Positions 46,308-54,530 of a stretch of 64,000 nt of DNA are shown one piece after another. The notes under the pieces were generated by a model. That model did not search any database and was not told where the DNA came from. It saw only the letters and a program-made list of their open reading frames with translations. The translations under genes and the position numbers were made by a program. Origin of the DNA: Roseobacter sp. (lineage in GTDB: Bacteria > Pseudomonadota > Alphaproteobacteria > Rhodobacterales > Rhodobacteraceae). The DNA is taken from the NCBI GenBank assembly GCA_015665415.1, contig JADFAE010000013.1:1-64000 (forward strand), in the 5' to 3' direction. Numbering within the stretch: position 1 is the first letter of the stretch; each line of letters opens with the position of its first letter.

Positions 46308-47560
46308 TGCGCCGGCTCCTCGCAGGGCCGCACAAGGTCGGCGCAGAGCGCATGCAATTGGAGGTCACTGACCGTTTTATGCTTGTCTGCCAGGGATTTG
46401 AAACGGGCAAAGGTCTCTGCCAATTCGGCATCATTCAGGCTGTAGCCCAATGCCCGCAGGCGGGCGCGCAGGGCGTTGCGACCACTGTGTTTGCCCAGGA
46501 CCAAGCGACTCTCGCGCAGCCCCAGGGCAGCGACATCCATAATTTCATAGGTCTGCCGATGCTTGAGGATCCCATCCTGATGAATACCTGATTCATGCGA
46601 AAAGGCATTGGCACCCACAATCGCCTTGTTGGGGGGCACCACAAGCCCCGTCAGCTCTCTGACCAAGGCGCTGGACGGCAGGATCTCAAGCGGATCAATC
46701 GCCGTTTCCAGCTGAAACAGGGATTTGCGCGTGCGCAGCGCCATGATGACCTCCTCCAGACAGGCATTGCCGGCCCGCTCACCAATCCCGTTGATGGTGA
46801 CTTCGATCTGGCGACAACCATTTTCGAGACCGGCCAATGTATTTGCCGTGGCCAGCCCCAGATCATCATGACAATGGCAACTGATCACCACCTCGGGACG
46901 AGCCAGAAACTGGTCAGACACCTTTTTGATCAGCACCCCGTATTCGGCGGGCGTGGCATAGCCTACGGTATCGGGGATATTGAGGGTTTCCGCCCCCATT
47001 TCCGCTGCAATTTCGAGCACGTCGAGCAGAAAACCCGGATCACTGCGGGTCGCGTCCTCCGGGCTGAACTCAACATTGCCACACAGGGCATAGGCCATGC
47101 CCACCGTTTGCCGGGCGATCTCCAGAACCTCAGCATGCGACTTGCCCAATTTATGTTTCAGGTGGATATCGCTGGCGGGCAGCACGATGTGAATGCAGGG
47201 CGACTTTGCGGCCTGCACCCCCTGCCAGGCCAGATCAATATCTTGCCGATTGGCCCGCGCCATGGCGGCAATGGCAGGGGGCGCAGAACCATGACCTCCA
47301 GGCACGGCATTGCGGTCTACTGCGCCCACCTGCTGTGAAATCTGCTGCACCGCCTTCAGATCATCCAGGCTCGACGCTGGAAACCCTGCTTCGATGACAT
47401 CCACCCCAAGCCGGGACAACTGCCTGGCAATCAGTAGCTTTTCGCGCGAATTCAATGTCGCCCCCGGGCTCTGCTCTCCATCCCGCAGAGTGGTGTCAAA
47501 AACCCTGATCCCTTTATAGGTGGTCGACCTGGTCCTTGGAGAATGCGTGTCCTTGGTCAT
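46304..47560 (-). CDS. 2-Isopropylmalate synthase homologue lacking the regulatory domain
   Basis: 418 residues of the DRE-TIM metallolyase family: the metal/keto-acid motif FDTTLRDGEQSPG, the HCHDDLGLATAN ligand pair and NGIGERAGN, then the subdomain-linker region ANAFSHESGIHQDGIL. Sequence ends near residue 418, so the roughly 120-residue leucine-binding allosteric domain of ordinary LeuA is missing. Known chemistry is condensation of acetyl-CoA with a 2-oxo acid. In this cluster it could extend a (chlorinated) 2-oxoisovalerate or make unregulated leucine precursor. The ATG at 47560 follows AGGAG and overlaps the upstream thioesterase gene by 47 bp. Confidence 0.87.
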   Translation of the reverse strand: MTKDTHSPRTRSTTYKGIRVFDTTLRDGEQSPGATLNSREKLLIARQLSRLGVDVIEAGFPASSLDDLKAVQQISQQVGAVDRNAVPGGHGSAPPAIAAMARANRQDIDLAWQGVQAAKSPCIHIVLPASDIHLKHKLGKSHAEVLEIARQTVGMAYALCGNVEFSPEDATRSDPGFLLDVLEIAAEMGAETLNIPDTVGYATPAEYGVLIKKVSDQFLARPEVVISCHCHDDLGLATANTLAGLENGCRQIEVTINGIGERAGNACLEEVIMALRTRKSLFQLETAIDPLEILPSSALVRELTGLVVPPNKAIVGANAFSHESGIHQDGILKHRQTYEIMDVAALGLRESRLVLGKHSGRNALRARLRALGYSLNDAELAETFARFKSLADKHKTVSDLQLHALCADLVRPCEEPAQ

Positions 47561-48371
47561 GATGATCTCCTGTCTGGTCAAGCAATTGGTTCAGCTCAAT
47601 GGTCACTTCACGTAAAAGATCCTGCTCTGAGTGCTGCAGGAAGAAATGATCCCCCGCCAACATAACCCTGCGTATCCGGTGGCTTGTCTGGCGCTGCCAG
47701 CCTGCCAGGCCTGCGGAGTGAACAAGGCGATCCCGCGCCCCACTGAGCACCAGGATCGGGCAGGTCAGCGGCCTCTGGTCCTGATGCAAATAATCCGCCG
47801 AAATGGTCAGGTCTGCCCGCAGGCGCGGCAGCCACAGCTCCCACAGATCCGGATCCTGCAGCAGAGTTTCGGGGACCCCGTAATATTTGCGCACAGCGGC
47901 AACAAACTCTGCGTCCGGCAGCAATTCCATGCCCCGATCGACCCATTGAAACTGCGGCGCATTTCGGCCCGAAACAATCAACCGGTCGGGTTGCGGCAAA
48001 CCCAATCTGCGCAGCTCTCGAATGGTGTTGAACCCGATGAGACTGCCCATGCTGTGGCCAAAAAAGGCAAAGGGCCTGTCCAGCAACGGGGCAAGCGCGG
48101 CAGCAATGGCGCCAGAGATCTCCCCCATATCGGTCAGCAGCGGCTCCGAAAACCGGTAGCCACGCCCCGGCAGCTGGACCGCCCATAGCTCTGCCTCAGC
48201 CATCAGCCTGTCCGGCCAAAGGCGAAACATCGCAGCATCGGCACCGGCATGGTGAAAGCAGAACAGCCGTGCCTTGGCCGGAACCGCAGCGCTGTGACGG
48301 ATCAGCCAAGGGGAGTGATTTGGTTGGCTGTGATCCATCATGCTGCCCAACCCATACGGCAGCCAAGGCAC
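47514..48371 (-). CDS. Type II thioesterase 1 (alpha/beta hydrolase)
   Basis: 285 residues, NRPS/PKS-associated thioesterase: LFCFHHAGADAAMF, nucleophile in FFGHSMGS, Asp in LSGARDRL and His in AGDHFFL. The GTG at 48371 has AGGA 6 bp before it; ATGs at 48341/48338 are alternatives. It may release the modified amino acid from the carrier protein, like CytC4 in dichloroaminobutyrate synthesis (known precedent), or clear misloaded carriers. A second paralogue lies two genes upstream. Confidence 0.88.
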   Translation of the reverse strand: MPWLPYGLGSMMDHSQPNHSPWLIRHSAAVPAKARLFCFHHAGADAAMFRLWPDRLMAEAELWAVQLPGRGYRFSEPLLTDMGEISGAIAAALAPLLDRPFAFFGHSMGSLIGFNTIRELRRLGLPQPDRLIVSGRNAPQFQWVDRGMELLPDAEFVAAVRKYYGVPETLLQDPDLWELWLPRLRADLTISADYLHQDQRPLTCPILVLSGARDRLVHSAGLAGWQRQTSHRIRRVMLAGDHFFLQHSEQDLLREVTIELNQLLDQTGDHHDQGHAFSKDQVDHL

Positions 48372-48477
48372 AACAGATCCTGCTGCAAGCGTGGACTGTG
48401 GCCAGAAGGCCGAGCCCTGCTCCTACAGCGCCAACCAAAGCGTTCCGGTTGCACGCTCTTTTGTGTAGCTACCGCCA

Positions 48478-49161
48478 TTACATGACCGAGAACTTGTTGA
48501 AGGCCTCAACCACACTCGCGCCGCCCTCGATCGCCTCTCGCACCTGTTTTTCCAAATTGTTCTTGGCCAGAGCGCGGGTGATGATCTCCTCTTCGGCTTC
48601 GTGGGGAACCACGCAGACGCCATCGCTATCGCCGATGATCAGATCACCGGGGCGCACCCGCACTTTGCCAACGGTGATCGAACAGCGATAATCCACCACA
48701 TTGTGCCGCCCCTGCAATCCATAGGCATAAGAGCCATGCGCATAGACCGGGATGTTCAGCGCCTTGATGCCTTCGGCATCGCGGATATTGCCATTGATCA
48801 CCAGACCCGCAGCCCCCAAGGCCTTGGCACGGGTAATCAGCATATCGCCCAGACGGGCGGCATATGTTGGCGCACCAGTCGAGATATATACCTCGTGGGG
48901 ACGCAGGGCCTCGACCGATTCAAACAACAGGCCAAAGGGCTTGGCATCAAACCGTTTTGGCGTGCCATGTGGCACCGGCACATCGTCCTGCACCGGCATC
49001 GCCCGCCCAACCATGATCTTGTCCGGGCGCAGCGGCTGGATCTGATGCGGCAGCATCGGGGTAAGGAAGCCAAGCTGCTCCATCACATCACTTACCGGAC
49101 AGGTGGAAAGCTCCGTCCGGATCAGCTCAAAGAATTCATCATCTGAATGCCAGGTTGTCAT
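48478..49161 (-). CDS. RraA-fold aldolase/decarboxylase-like protein
   Basis: 227 residues of the RraA / 4-hydroxy-4-methyl-2-oxoglutarate aldolase family: CPVSDVMEQLG, ARLGDMLITRAKALGAAGLVI, the conserved Arg-Asp in NGNIRDAEGI and GDLIIGDSDGVCVVP. Family enzymes cleave or decarboxylate 2-oxo acids such as oxaloacetate and HMG, which fits a pathway with a LeuA-type condensing enzyme. Start at 49161 follows AAAGGA and overlaps the second thioesterase stop by 23 bp. Confidence 0.82.
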   Translation of the reverse strand: MTTWHSDDEFFELIRTELSTCPVSDVMEQLGFLTPMLPHQIQPLRPDKIMVGRAMPVQDDVPVPHGTPKRFDAKPFGLLFESVEALRPHEVYISTGAPTYAARLGDMLITRAKALGAAGLVINGNIRDAEGIKALNIPVYAHGSYAYGLQGRHNVVDYRCSITVGKVRVRPGDLIIGDSDGVCVVPHEAEEEIITRALAKNNLEKQVREAIEGGASVVEAFNKFSVM

Positions 49162-49942
49162 CTGTATGTCCTTTGCGTTTGGATGCTTGGGCTGGCAACA
49201 GCCGTGCCAGCTCATCGGTTACGTGCCCGGCCAGCTGTTGCTCTGCCTCGTGCAGAAAGAAGTGGCCGCCAGGGAGCCCGTCATAGCAATGAAAGCTCGC
49301 CCGTGTTTCGCTCTCCCACCCGCGTGCGCCCGCGCCGCTGGCCATGCTGTCCTGCAGACCAAAGAACACTGCAATCCGGCACGTCAACGGGGGCAGTCTC
49401 CTGTAGTCATAGGTCTCGTAGATGGCCCCATCCGCCCGAATGCGCGGCAACAAAAGCTGCAGCAGCTCAGGGCTCTGCAACACCAGATCAGGGGTGCCGT
49501 CACAGGCGCGCAGAACCTCGGTGAATTCGGCATCATTCAACTGATGCCGCAGGGTCGAGGGCCTTTGCCGCGGTGTGTTCTGCGCCGACAGCATCAACAG
49601 CTGCGGCATCGGCAGACTGCGCCGCCGCAGCTCTCGCGCCAGCGCAAAGCAGATCATGGCGCCGGTGCTGTGACCAAAAAAGGCAAAGGGCCGGTCAAGC
49701 AGCGGTGCGATAGCCTCTGCCAAATCCGCAGTGACCTGCTCCATCCTGGTGATCAGGGGCTCATGCAAGCGCCCCTCGCGACCGGGCAGCTGTACCGCCG
49801 CCAGGTCAACGTGATCAGGCAGCCAGCTGCGCCAGGACCGGTAGATTGAGGCACCGGCCCCGGCATAGGGAAAACAAAACAGCCTGCAGGATGCCGCCTG
49901 GTTGCCAGGGCTCTCGGCAAGCTCAAACCAGGGCGTCTTCAT
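49139..49942 (-). CDS. Type II thioesterase 2 (alpha/beta hydrolase)
   Basis: 267 residues, paralogue of the other thioesterase in this operon. Nucleophile in FFGHSTGA, Asp in FFGLQDSM and His in PGGHFFLHE; the N-terminal FCFPYAGAGASIY is typical of NRPS type II thioesterases. The start MKTPWFEL at 49942 overlaps the halogenase stop by 20 bp. Two thioesterases for a single carrier protein suggest a division of labour between product release and editing or acyl transfer. Confidence 0.88.
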   Translation of the reverse strand: MKTPWFELAESPGNQAASCRLFCFPYAGAGASIYRSWRSWLPDHVDLAAVQLPGREGRLHEPLITRMEQVTADLAEAIAPLLDRPFAFFGHSTGAMICFALARELRRRSLPMPQLLMLSAQNTPRQRPSTLRHQLNDAEFTEVLRACDGTPDLVLQSPELLQLLLPRIRADGAIYETYDYRRLPPLTCRIAVFFGLQDSMASGAGARGWESETRASFHCYDGLPGGHFFLHEAEQQLAGHVTDELARLLPAQASKRKGHTDDNLAFR

Positions 49943-50867
49943 CTTTAAGCACCGCCTGGCCATTGCTGCCCTGCTGCTCGCCTGTTTGCATCGGCAGGCG
50001 CACGCGATTGTGCTTGTAGCTGTCTTTGCCCTTGACCAGAACGGTCGAGTAACGGTCCAGGTTCAGGGTTTCGCCAAAGTGCTGGAAACTGTCCTGATTG
50101 GCATAGACCTTCACATGGGTCGGCACAAACCGGGTGGCCCAGCCAAATCGCGTGGAATCGGTGGTGCTGTTTGGATTGGACCCATGCATGCAGCGCGAGG
50201 TGAACAGGAAGAATTGCCCCGCCTTGACCTCCATATGCACGGCCTTTTCCTCATCTGGGACCCAGGTTTCATCCAGTTTCAGCCGGTCCCAATCATAGCC
50301 AAAGAACCCGGATTTCTTGCCAACCGTGTTCAGCTGATTGATGTTCTCAGGCTCAAAGGGAATGTTGCGCTTTTCGTCAAAATACCAGGTGTGATGAGTC
50401 CCCGGCATCACTTTCAGGCAGCCATTGGCGCGGGTGGCATCGGACATCGCAATCCAGGCTGTCAGCTCCCAGGGCTTGCCTTCCTCGGCCGCCGTCGGCT
50501 CGATTTTCTCAGTGCCTTCGAATTCGACAAAACTTTCGGCCTGATGCCAATCGGTTGCCTCATCGCCGGGGTATTTCGGGAACCACTCGCTGCGCCATCC
50601 CAGCACATCGGGGCCGAGGATACTGGCGACGCGATCCGTCAGCTTTGGATTGGTGAAGATCTGGTTCAGCTGCAGCAAATCAAGATGCCGGTCGTAGTTC
50701 AGTTTGCTGTTGGGAAAAGGCGCTGCATCCGTATCCAAGATATCCATACGGATCTGCTGCCAAATTTCAGTCATTTCCTCAGGCTCAAAAAGCGTAAAGG
50801 GGCCAACATAGCCATTTTCTTCAAAAAATTTCATTTCTGCGTCGGAGAGTTGAAAGCTCATAGTCAT
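49923..50867 (-). CDS. SyrB2/CytC3-type non-haem Fe(II)/2-oxoglutarate halogenase
   Basis: 314 residues of the PhyH superfamily. The facial triad reads His108-Gln109-Ala110 (in GDEATDWHQAESF) with distal His228 (RCMHGSN) and 2-oxoglutarate Arg246 (FGWATRFVP). Ala replaces the carboxylate of hydroxylases, the known hallmark of halogenases of the SyrB2, CytC3 and BarB type, which leaves a site for chloride. From memory the protein also matches SyrB2 around FPKYPGDE, ANGCL and GFFGYDW. Known members halogenate amino acids bound to a carrier protein, and a stand-alone carrier is encoded 31 bp upstream. GAGG lies 8 bp before the ATG. Confidence 0.9.
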   Translation of the reverse strand: MTMSFQLSDAEMKFFEENGYVGPFTLFEPEEMTEIWQQIRMDILDTDAAPFPNSKLNYDRHLDLLQLNQIFTNPKLTDRVASILGPDVLGWRSEWFPKYPGDEATDWHQAESFVEFEGTEKIEPTAAEEGKPWELTAWIAMSDATRANGCLKVMPGTHHTWYFDEKRNIPFEPENINQLNTVGKKSGFFGYDWDRLKLDETWVPDEEKAVHMEVKAGQFFLFTSRCMHGSNPNSTTDSTRFGWATRFVPTHVKVYANQDSFQHFGETLNLDRYSTVLVKGKDSYKHNRVRLPMQTGEQQGSNGQAVLKDEDALV

Positions 50868-50898
50868 GGAATGCCTCGCGCGTTTGAGGAAAGGAAAT

Positions 50899-51132
50899 CT
50901 ACTGGGTGACCAACTCTTTCTGAGAAAGCTTGGCAGCGATCTGGGAATCGATTTCAGCGCTGATTGCCGAAATGCTGGAACCGGTCTTGTGAAAGAACAT
51001 CCGCGGCGACGGGGTTGTTCCGGTCTCTTGCTTCACTTGTTTCAGGATTTCGACGAGATTCAGGGAATTGCCGCCGATATCCAGAAAGCGCGCCTCAGCG
51101 GAAAGCCCGCTGAGGCCAATCACACGTTCCAT
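50899..51132 (-). CDS. Stand-alone peptidyl carrier protein
   Basis: The ATG frame gives 77 residues with the phosphopantetheine site in FLDIGGNSLNLVEIL (Ser23). The ATG cuts into helix I: the same frame continues upstream as STEAKLTQI with a GGAGG eight bases before an ATC codon at 51162. The natural protein may therefore start at that near-cognate codon (87 residues). First gene of the minus-strand operon; likely partner of the adenylation protein encoded on the other strand and substrate carrier of the halogenase. The phosphopantetheinyl transferase must be elsewhere. Confidence 0.87.
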   Translation of the reverse strand: MERVIGLSGLSAEARFLDIGGNSLNLVEILKQVKQETGTTPSPRMFFHKTGSSISAISAEIDSQIAAKLSQKELVTQ

Positions 51133-51162
51133 AATCTGGGTAAGTTTGGCCTCGGTACTGAT

Positions 51163-51791
51163 AGCTATACCCTCCGGTCTAGAGTTTCATAGGAAAGCAA
51201 ATACCGCCGTCGGTCTGTCGCGGTGGCATCCGGTCTGCAGGCGATTGGCCGCCCTCAACCCAAATGGGCGGGAGCGGAAATGACTGTTCCTGTGGGGGAG
51301 CTCAGAACCACCCGGGCAGGCGGAAATGAAACAGCTTTAAACTGACCAATCACCAATGTGATCAGGACCTTTGTGGGAGACGCCCCCAAGAGAATCACCA
51401 ATCACATCTTGAGATTATTTATACCCGCATAACGTGTCAAATGCGTTTGTGCCGAAGATTGGGAATACAAGGCCTGAAATGGCACGATAATGAAAATGTA
51501 ATAAATTACCACAATTTCCTCATTTTGAGTTGATTAAGCCAATTTCGCTGATACCGTTTCCCGGCAGGAGGCTCTAAACACCCCTCTGCCGCGCATCCGC
51601 ATTGCTTGCGGCAACCGGCGATCAAGACACTGCTTCAGCATTGCCCAAGGGACGTTTTTTAGCGCAGACACTGCGCCTGAGCTTCCCAATAAATCGAGGC
51701 ACTACTGTCGTCAAAGTTGCGGTTGCCAAACCCGGCATGACGACATGCATGTGCGCCCGAAACACCAACAAAATAGAAGGGAGGTGAAATT
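51163..51791. promoter_or_regulatory. Divergent promoter region of the halogenase cluster
   Basis: About 630 bp without a supported gene, clearly AT-richer (51400-51560) than its surroundings. AATCACCAAT occurs at 51348-51357 and 51393-51402, the first within ATCAC-CAAT-GTGAT (51349-51362); these are candidate regulator sites for the minus-strand operon. No lux-type box or clear sigma-70 pair could be assigned by eye. Confidence 0.4.
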
Positions 51792-51989
51792 GTGGTAGAT
51801 ATGACAGATCACCGTGCCGTATTGGCGCTGGCATCAAAAGATCCAGTGAAACCAGCGACGATACCAGCGGAAGTTGCGGCCAAAATTGGCGAATCTGACC
51901 CCGAGCCAGCGAAGGCTCCACTCGAAGCGTCAGGCCCAGCTGCCGATGCTGCTCCACGCGTAGCAAGTGCCTTGGAAGCTGTTGCATAA
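51792..51989 (+). CDS. Small cluster-encoded protein (65 aa)
   Basis: A GTG start preceded at ideal distance by AAGGGAGGTG, one of the best ribosome binding sites in the window. The product is rich in Ala, Pro, Glu and Asp (SDPEPAKAPLEASGPAADAAP), has no Cys or Trp, no signal peptide, and ends in ALEAVA. It lies between the divergent operons. It could be a scaffold or precursor peptide, a regulator, or a short protein of another kind; no family is recognised. Confidence 0.6.
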   Translation: MVDMTDHRAVLALASKDPVKPATIPAEVAAKIGESDPEPAKAPLEASGPAADAAPRVASALEAVA

Positions 51990-52023
51990 CAGCTGAAGGA
52001 TTGCCGCGCTAAGCAACACGATG

Positions 52024-52063
52024 GATGCCCTGGATAGATGCCCTGGATAGATGCCCTCAGATA
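52024..52063 (+). repeat. Triple 13-bp tandem repeat
   Basis: GATGCCCTGGATA occurs twice in perfect tandem (52024-52036, 52037-52049), followed by a third degenerate copy (GATGCCCTCAGATA). It sits just after the small gene and may be polymorphic between strains. Confidence 0.7.
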
Positions 52064-52065
52064 AC

Positions 52066-52100
52066 GGCAGCCCCCCTCCACGATTGGGCGGGGGGGGCCA
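52066..52100 (+). terminator. GC-rich hairpin before the LeuRS paralogue
   Basis: GGCAGCCCCCC ... GGGGGGGGCC can form a strong stem with a loop of about 13 nt. No T-run follows, so it may be an attenuating structure between the small gene and the synthetase gene. Confidence 0.4.
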
Positions 52101-52235
52101 CTTAACGATAATGTAAAATACCCAATCAAAACCTGCATCAAATCACAATTGACTATCCCAATTTTACAACCTAAGGTATTAATGAGAAAAGGTTAACCCG
52201 TCCAAATTCGCACAGCCTTCAAGAGAGGGATCGAA

Positions 52236-54530
52236 TTGAATATCAGCCACATTCCTCCCAATGACCTCTCCCTCAAGTGGCAGCATATCTGGCGCGAAAG
52301 TGGCGTATTCTCCACCAGAACCTCTCCCGAAAAGCCCCGATATTACGGATATGAATACCCCCCTTTCCCAAGCGGGTCCTTGCATATGGGCCACGTTCGC
52401 AATTACGTCATCGGCGACACGCTCGCCCGATACAAGCGGTTGCGCGGCTACAATATCCTCTACACGCAGGCCTTTGATTCCCTCGGCCTGCCCGTCGAAG
52501 ATGCCGCGCGGAAGTCAGGGATGACACCCGCCCAGTGGCTAGAGAACTGCATTGCGGACATGACGGCTGAGTTGCTGCAATTGGGGCTGAGCTATGATCA
52601 GGCCAAGATCTATTCCTACCATGATCCAGACTACTACAAATGGACTCAGTGGATCTTTCTCAAGCTGCACGAGGCGGGGGCAATCTATCGCGCCCAAAGC
52701 TGGTCGGACTGGTGTGACAGCTGCAAAACCGCCCTGGCTTTTGAACAGGTGGAAGAGGGCTGCTGCTGGCGCTGCGGCACCCAGACCACCAAGACGCGGC
52801 AGCCACAATGGTATATTGACGTGCAAAGTATTGCGCCGGACCTGCTTGCCGGGCTGGAGCATTACAATTTCCCCAAAGCCGCCAAGACCCTGCAGCGCAA
52901 CTGGATTGGTCGCCTCCCCGGCCTCTTTGTCGACTTCCAGCTCGAAGGGCAGGCGCAAGCGCTCAAGGTGTTTACCACCCGGCCAGACCTGATCTATGGC
53001 ACCAGCTTTCTGGGCCTGGCCCCGGAACACCCCGCCATCCCTACGCTGATCAAAGGCGCCCCGGATGAGGCCCGCCTTCTGGCTACGGTGCAGGACATGT
53101 GCACCCTGCCCCGGGTTGAACGGATGAAAGCGCCAGAGCGCGAGGGCCTGTTCCTGAATCAGCACGCCATCCACCCGCTGACTGGAGAGCTGGTCCCGCT
53201 TTACGTCACCCCCTTTGTGCAACAGGACCTGGGCACCGGGGCCATCCTTGGCTGCCCCAGCCATGACACCAACAGTTTCCGGTTTGCCAAAACAATGGGA
53301 ATTGTACCAAAGCCGGTCCTCGCATTGACGGACGGGACCGCGCCGCCGCCTGACCACCCCTATTGTGACGACGGCATATTGGTCGACAGCGGCCCATACA
53401 GCGATATGAGCTCAGCCGCAGCAAGGGCGGCCATCACTCAGGACCTGATCCAAAGCGGCACCGCCCGCACCGGAGAGACCTTCAGGGTGCGCGATTGGTG
53501 CATTTCGCGGCAGCGCTACTGGTCCTGCCCGATCCCCATCGTTCATTGCCCCCAATGTGGCCCGGTTCCGGTTGCGACCAGCGACCTGCCGGTCACGCTG
53601 CCGACAGAGGGCGTGGATCTGAATTGCAATGGCAACCCCTTGGAGCATCACGCTGAATTCCTGGCTGCGGACTGTCCGGCCTGCGGGGCAACCGCCCGTC
53701 GCGAGGCCAGCACGCTGGATACCTTTGTCAACAGCTCCTGGTCCTATATGCGCAACTGCAACCCGGATCATCACACCGGTTTTTGTGACACCGCCGCAGT
53801 GGAGTATTGGGTGCCCAGCGATCTGGACATCGGCGGAACTGAGAATATCACCGTTGCCAATTTCTATTTCCGCGTCGTGCTGCAATGGCTGCACCGGCTG
53901 GGGTTGACCAGCGCCAGCGAACCTTTCAAGTCCTCGATTTTTCACGGCATGGTGCTGATGGATGGGCGCAAGATGTCCAAATCGGTCGGCAATACCATCC
54001 GCCCTCAGGATCTGATCCGGGACTATGGCGTCGACGCGGTGCGGTTTCACAGCATGTGGGCGGCGCGCCCGGAAAACGACTACAATTGGTCCGATGAAAA
54101 GGCTGCCGCCGCACAGCGGTTCTTATCCGGTGTCTGGCAAACCTCAATTGACATCATCCAGCTGCTAGAGCGCCCAGTGTCGCAAGGCTCAGCCGGGACG
54201 GTGCGCACCAAGGCCGAAAAAAGCTTTGCCAGGCAGTTTGACGTGGGCCGCACCAAGATTGAAAGATCCTACGACACCGCTGAGCTGCAGGCCGCTTGTA
54301 ACGCGCTGATCCTGCTGCAGGACAAGGTCAAAAAATACCTGGGCAAACTGCAGACCCAGACGCAGGTGACTGCGCAGCAGTCCGAGCTGTTGCGCCAGGC
54401 CTTGCGGGGAATGCTGATCATGCTCAACCCCATTGCCCCCCATCTCACCGAAGAGCTGTGGCTGCGCATGGGCAACAGCAAAATGCTGGCCGAACATGAC
54501 CATTGGGAGGATATGATCCATGCTGGTTAA
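52236..54530 (+). CDS. Divergent leucyl-tRNA synthetase paralogue
   Basis: 764 residues, class Ia. HMGH (50-53) and KMSKS (579-583) are intact, as are two zinc-type Cys clusters (C160/C163/C177/C180 and C438/C441/C480/C483). Differences from housekeeping LeuRS: the GGxEHAxxHLLY block in the amino-acid site reads GGTENITVANFY (533-544), losing both histidines; Leu252 replaces the editing-site Thr of TTRPDT; Ser347 replaces the universally conserved editing Asp (GHDQRD becomes SHDTNS); the leucine-specific insert before KMSKS and the C-terminal tRNA-binding domain are absent. TTG start with GAGAGGG. It overlaps the adenylation gene by 11 bp. Either an immunity enzyme against a leucine mimic or a synthetase for a special tRNA. 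Confidence 0.9.
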   Translation: MNISHIPPNDLSLKWQHIWRESGVFSTRTSPEKPRYYGYEYPPFPSGSLHMGHVRNYVIGDTLARYKRLRGYNILYTQAFDSLGLPVEDAARKSGMTPAQWLENCIADMTAELLQLGLSYDQAKIYSYHDPDYYKWTQWIFLKLHEAGAIYRAQSWSDWCDSCKTALAFEQVEEGCCWRCGTQTTKTRQPQWYIDVQSIAPDLLAGLEHYNFPKAAKTLQRNWIGRLPGLFVDFQLEGQAQALKVFTTRPDLIYGTSFLGLAPEHPAIPTLIKGAPDEARLLATVQDMCTLPRVERMKAPEREGLFLNQHAIHPLTGELVPLYVTPFVQQDLGTGAILGCPSHDTNSFRFAKTMGIVPKPVLALTDGTAPPPDHPYCDDGILVDSGPYSDMSSAAARAAITQDLIQSGTARTGETFRVRDWCISRQRYWSCPIPIVHCPQCGPVPVATSDLPVTLPTEGVDLNCNGNPLEHHAEFLAADCPACGATARREASTLDTFVNSSWSYMRNCNPDHHTGFCDTAAVEYWVPSDLDIGGTENITVANFYFRVVLQWLHRLGLTSASEPFKSSIFHGMVLMDGRKMSKSVGNTIRPQDLIRDYGVDAVRFHSMWAARPENDYNWSDEKAAAAQRFLSGVWQTSIDIIQLLERPVSQGSAGTVRTKAEKSFARQFDVGRTKIERSYDTAELQAACNALILLQDKVKKYLGKLQTQTQVTAQQSELLRQALRGMLIMLNPIAPHLTEELWLRMGNSKMLAEHDHWEDMIHAG

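Noticed and set aside
49923-50867. Ordinary phytanoyl-CoA dioxygenase / hydroxylase
   Set aside because: The HxD carboxylate is Ala and the protein resembles SyrB2 along its length.
52236-54530. Housekeeping leucyl-tRNA synthetase
   Set aside because: Missing domains, altered active and editing residues, TTG start and coupling to an adenylation gene.
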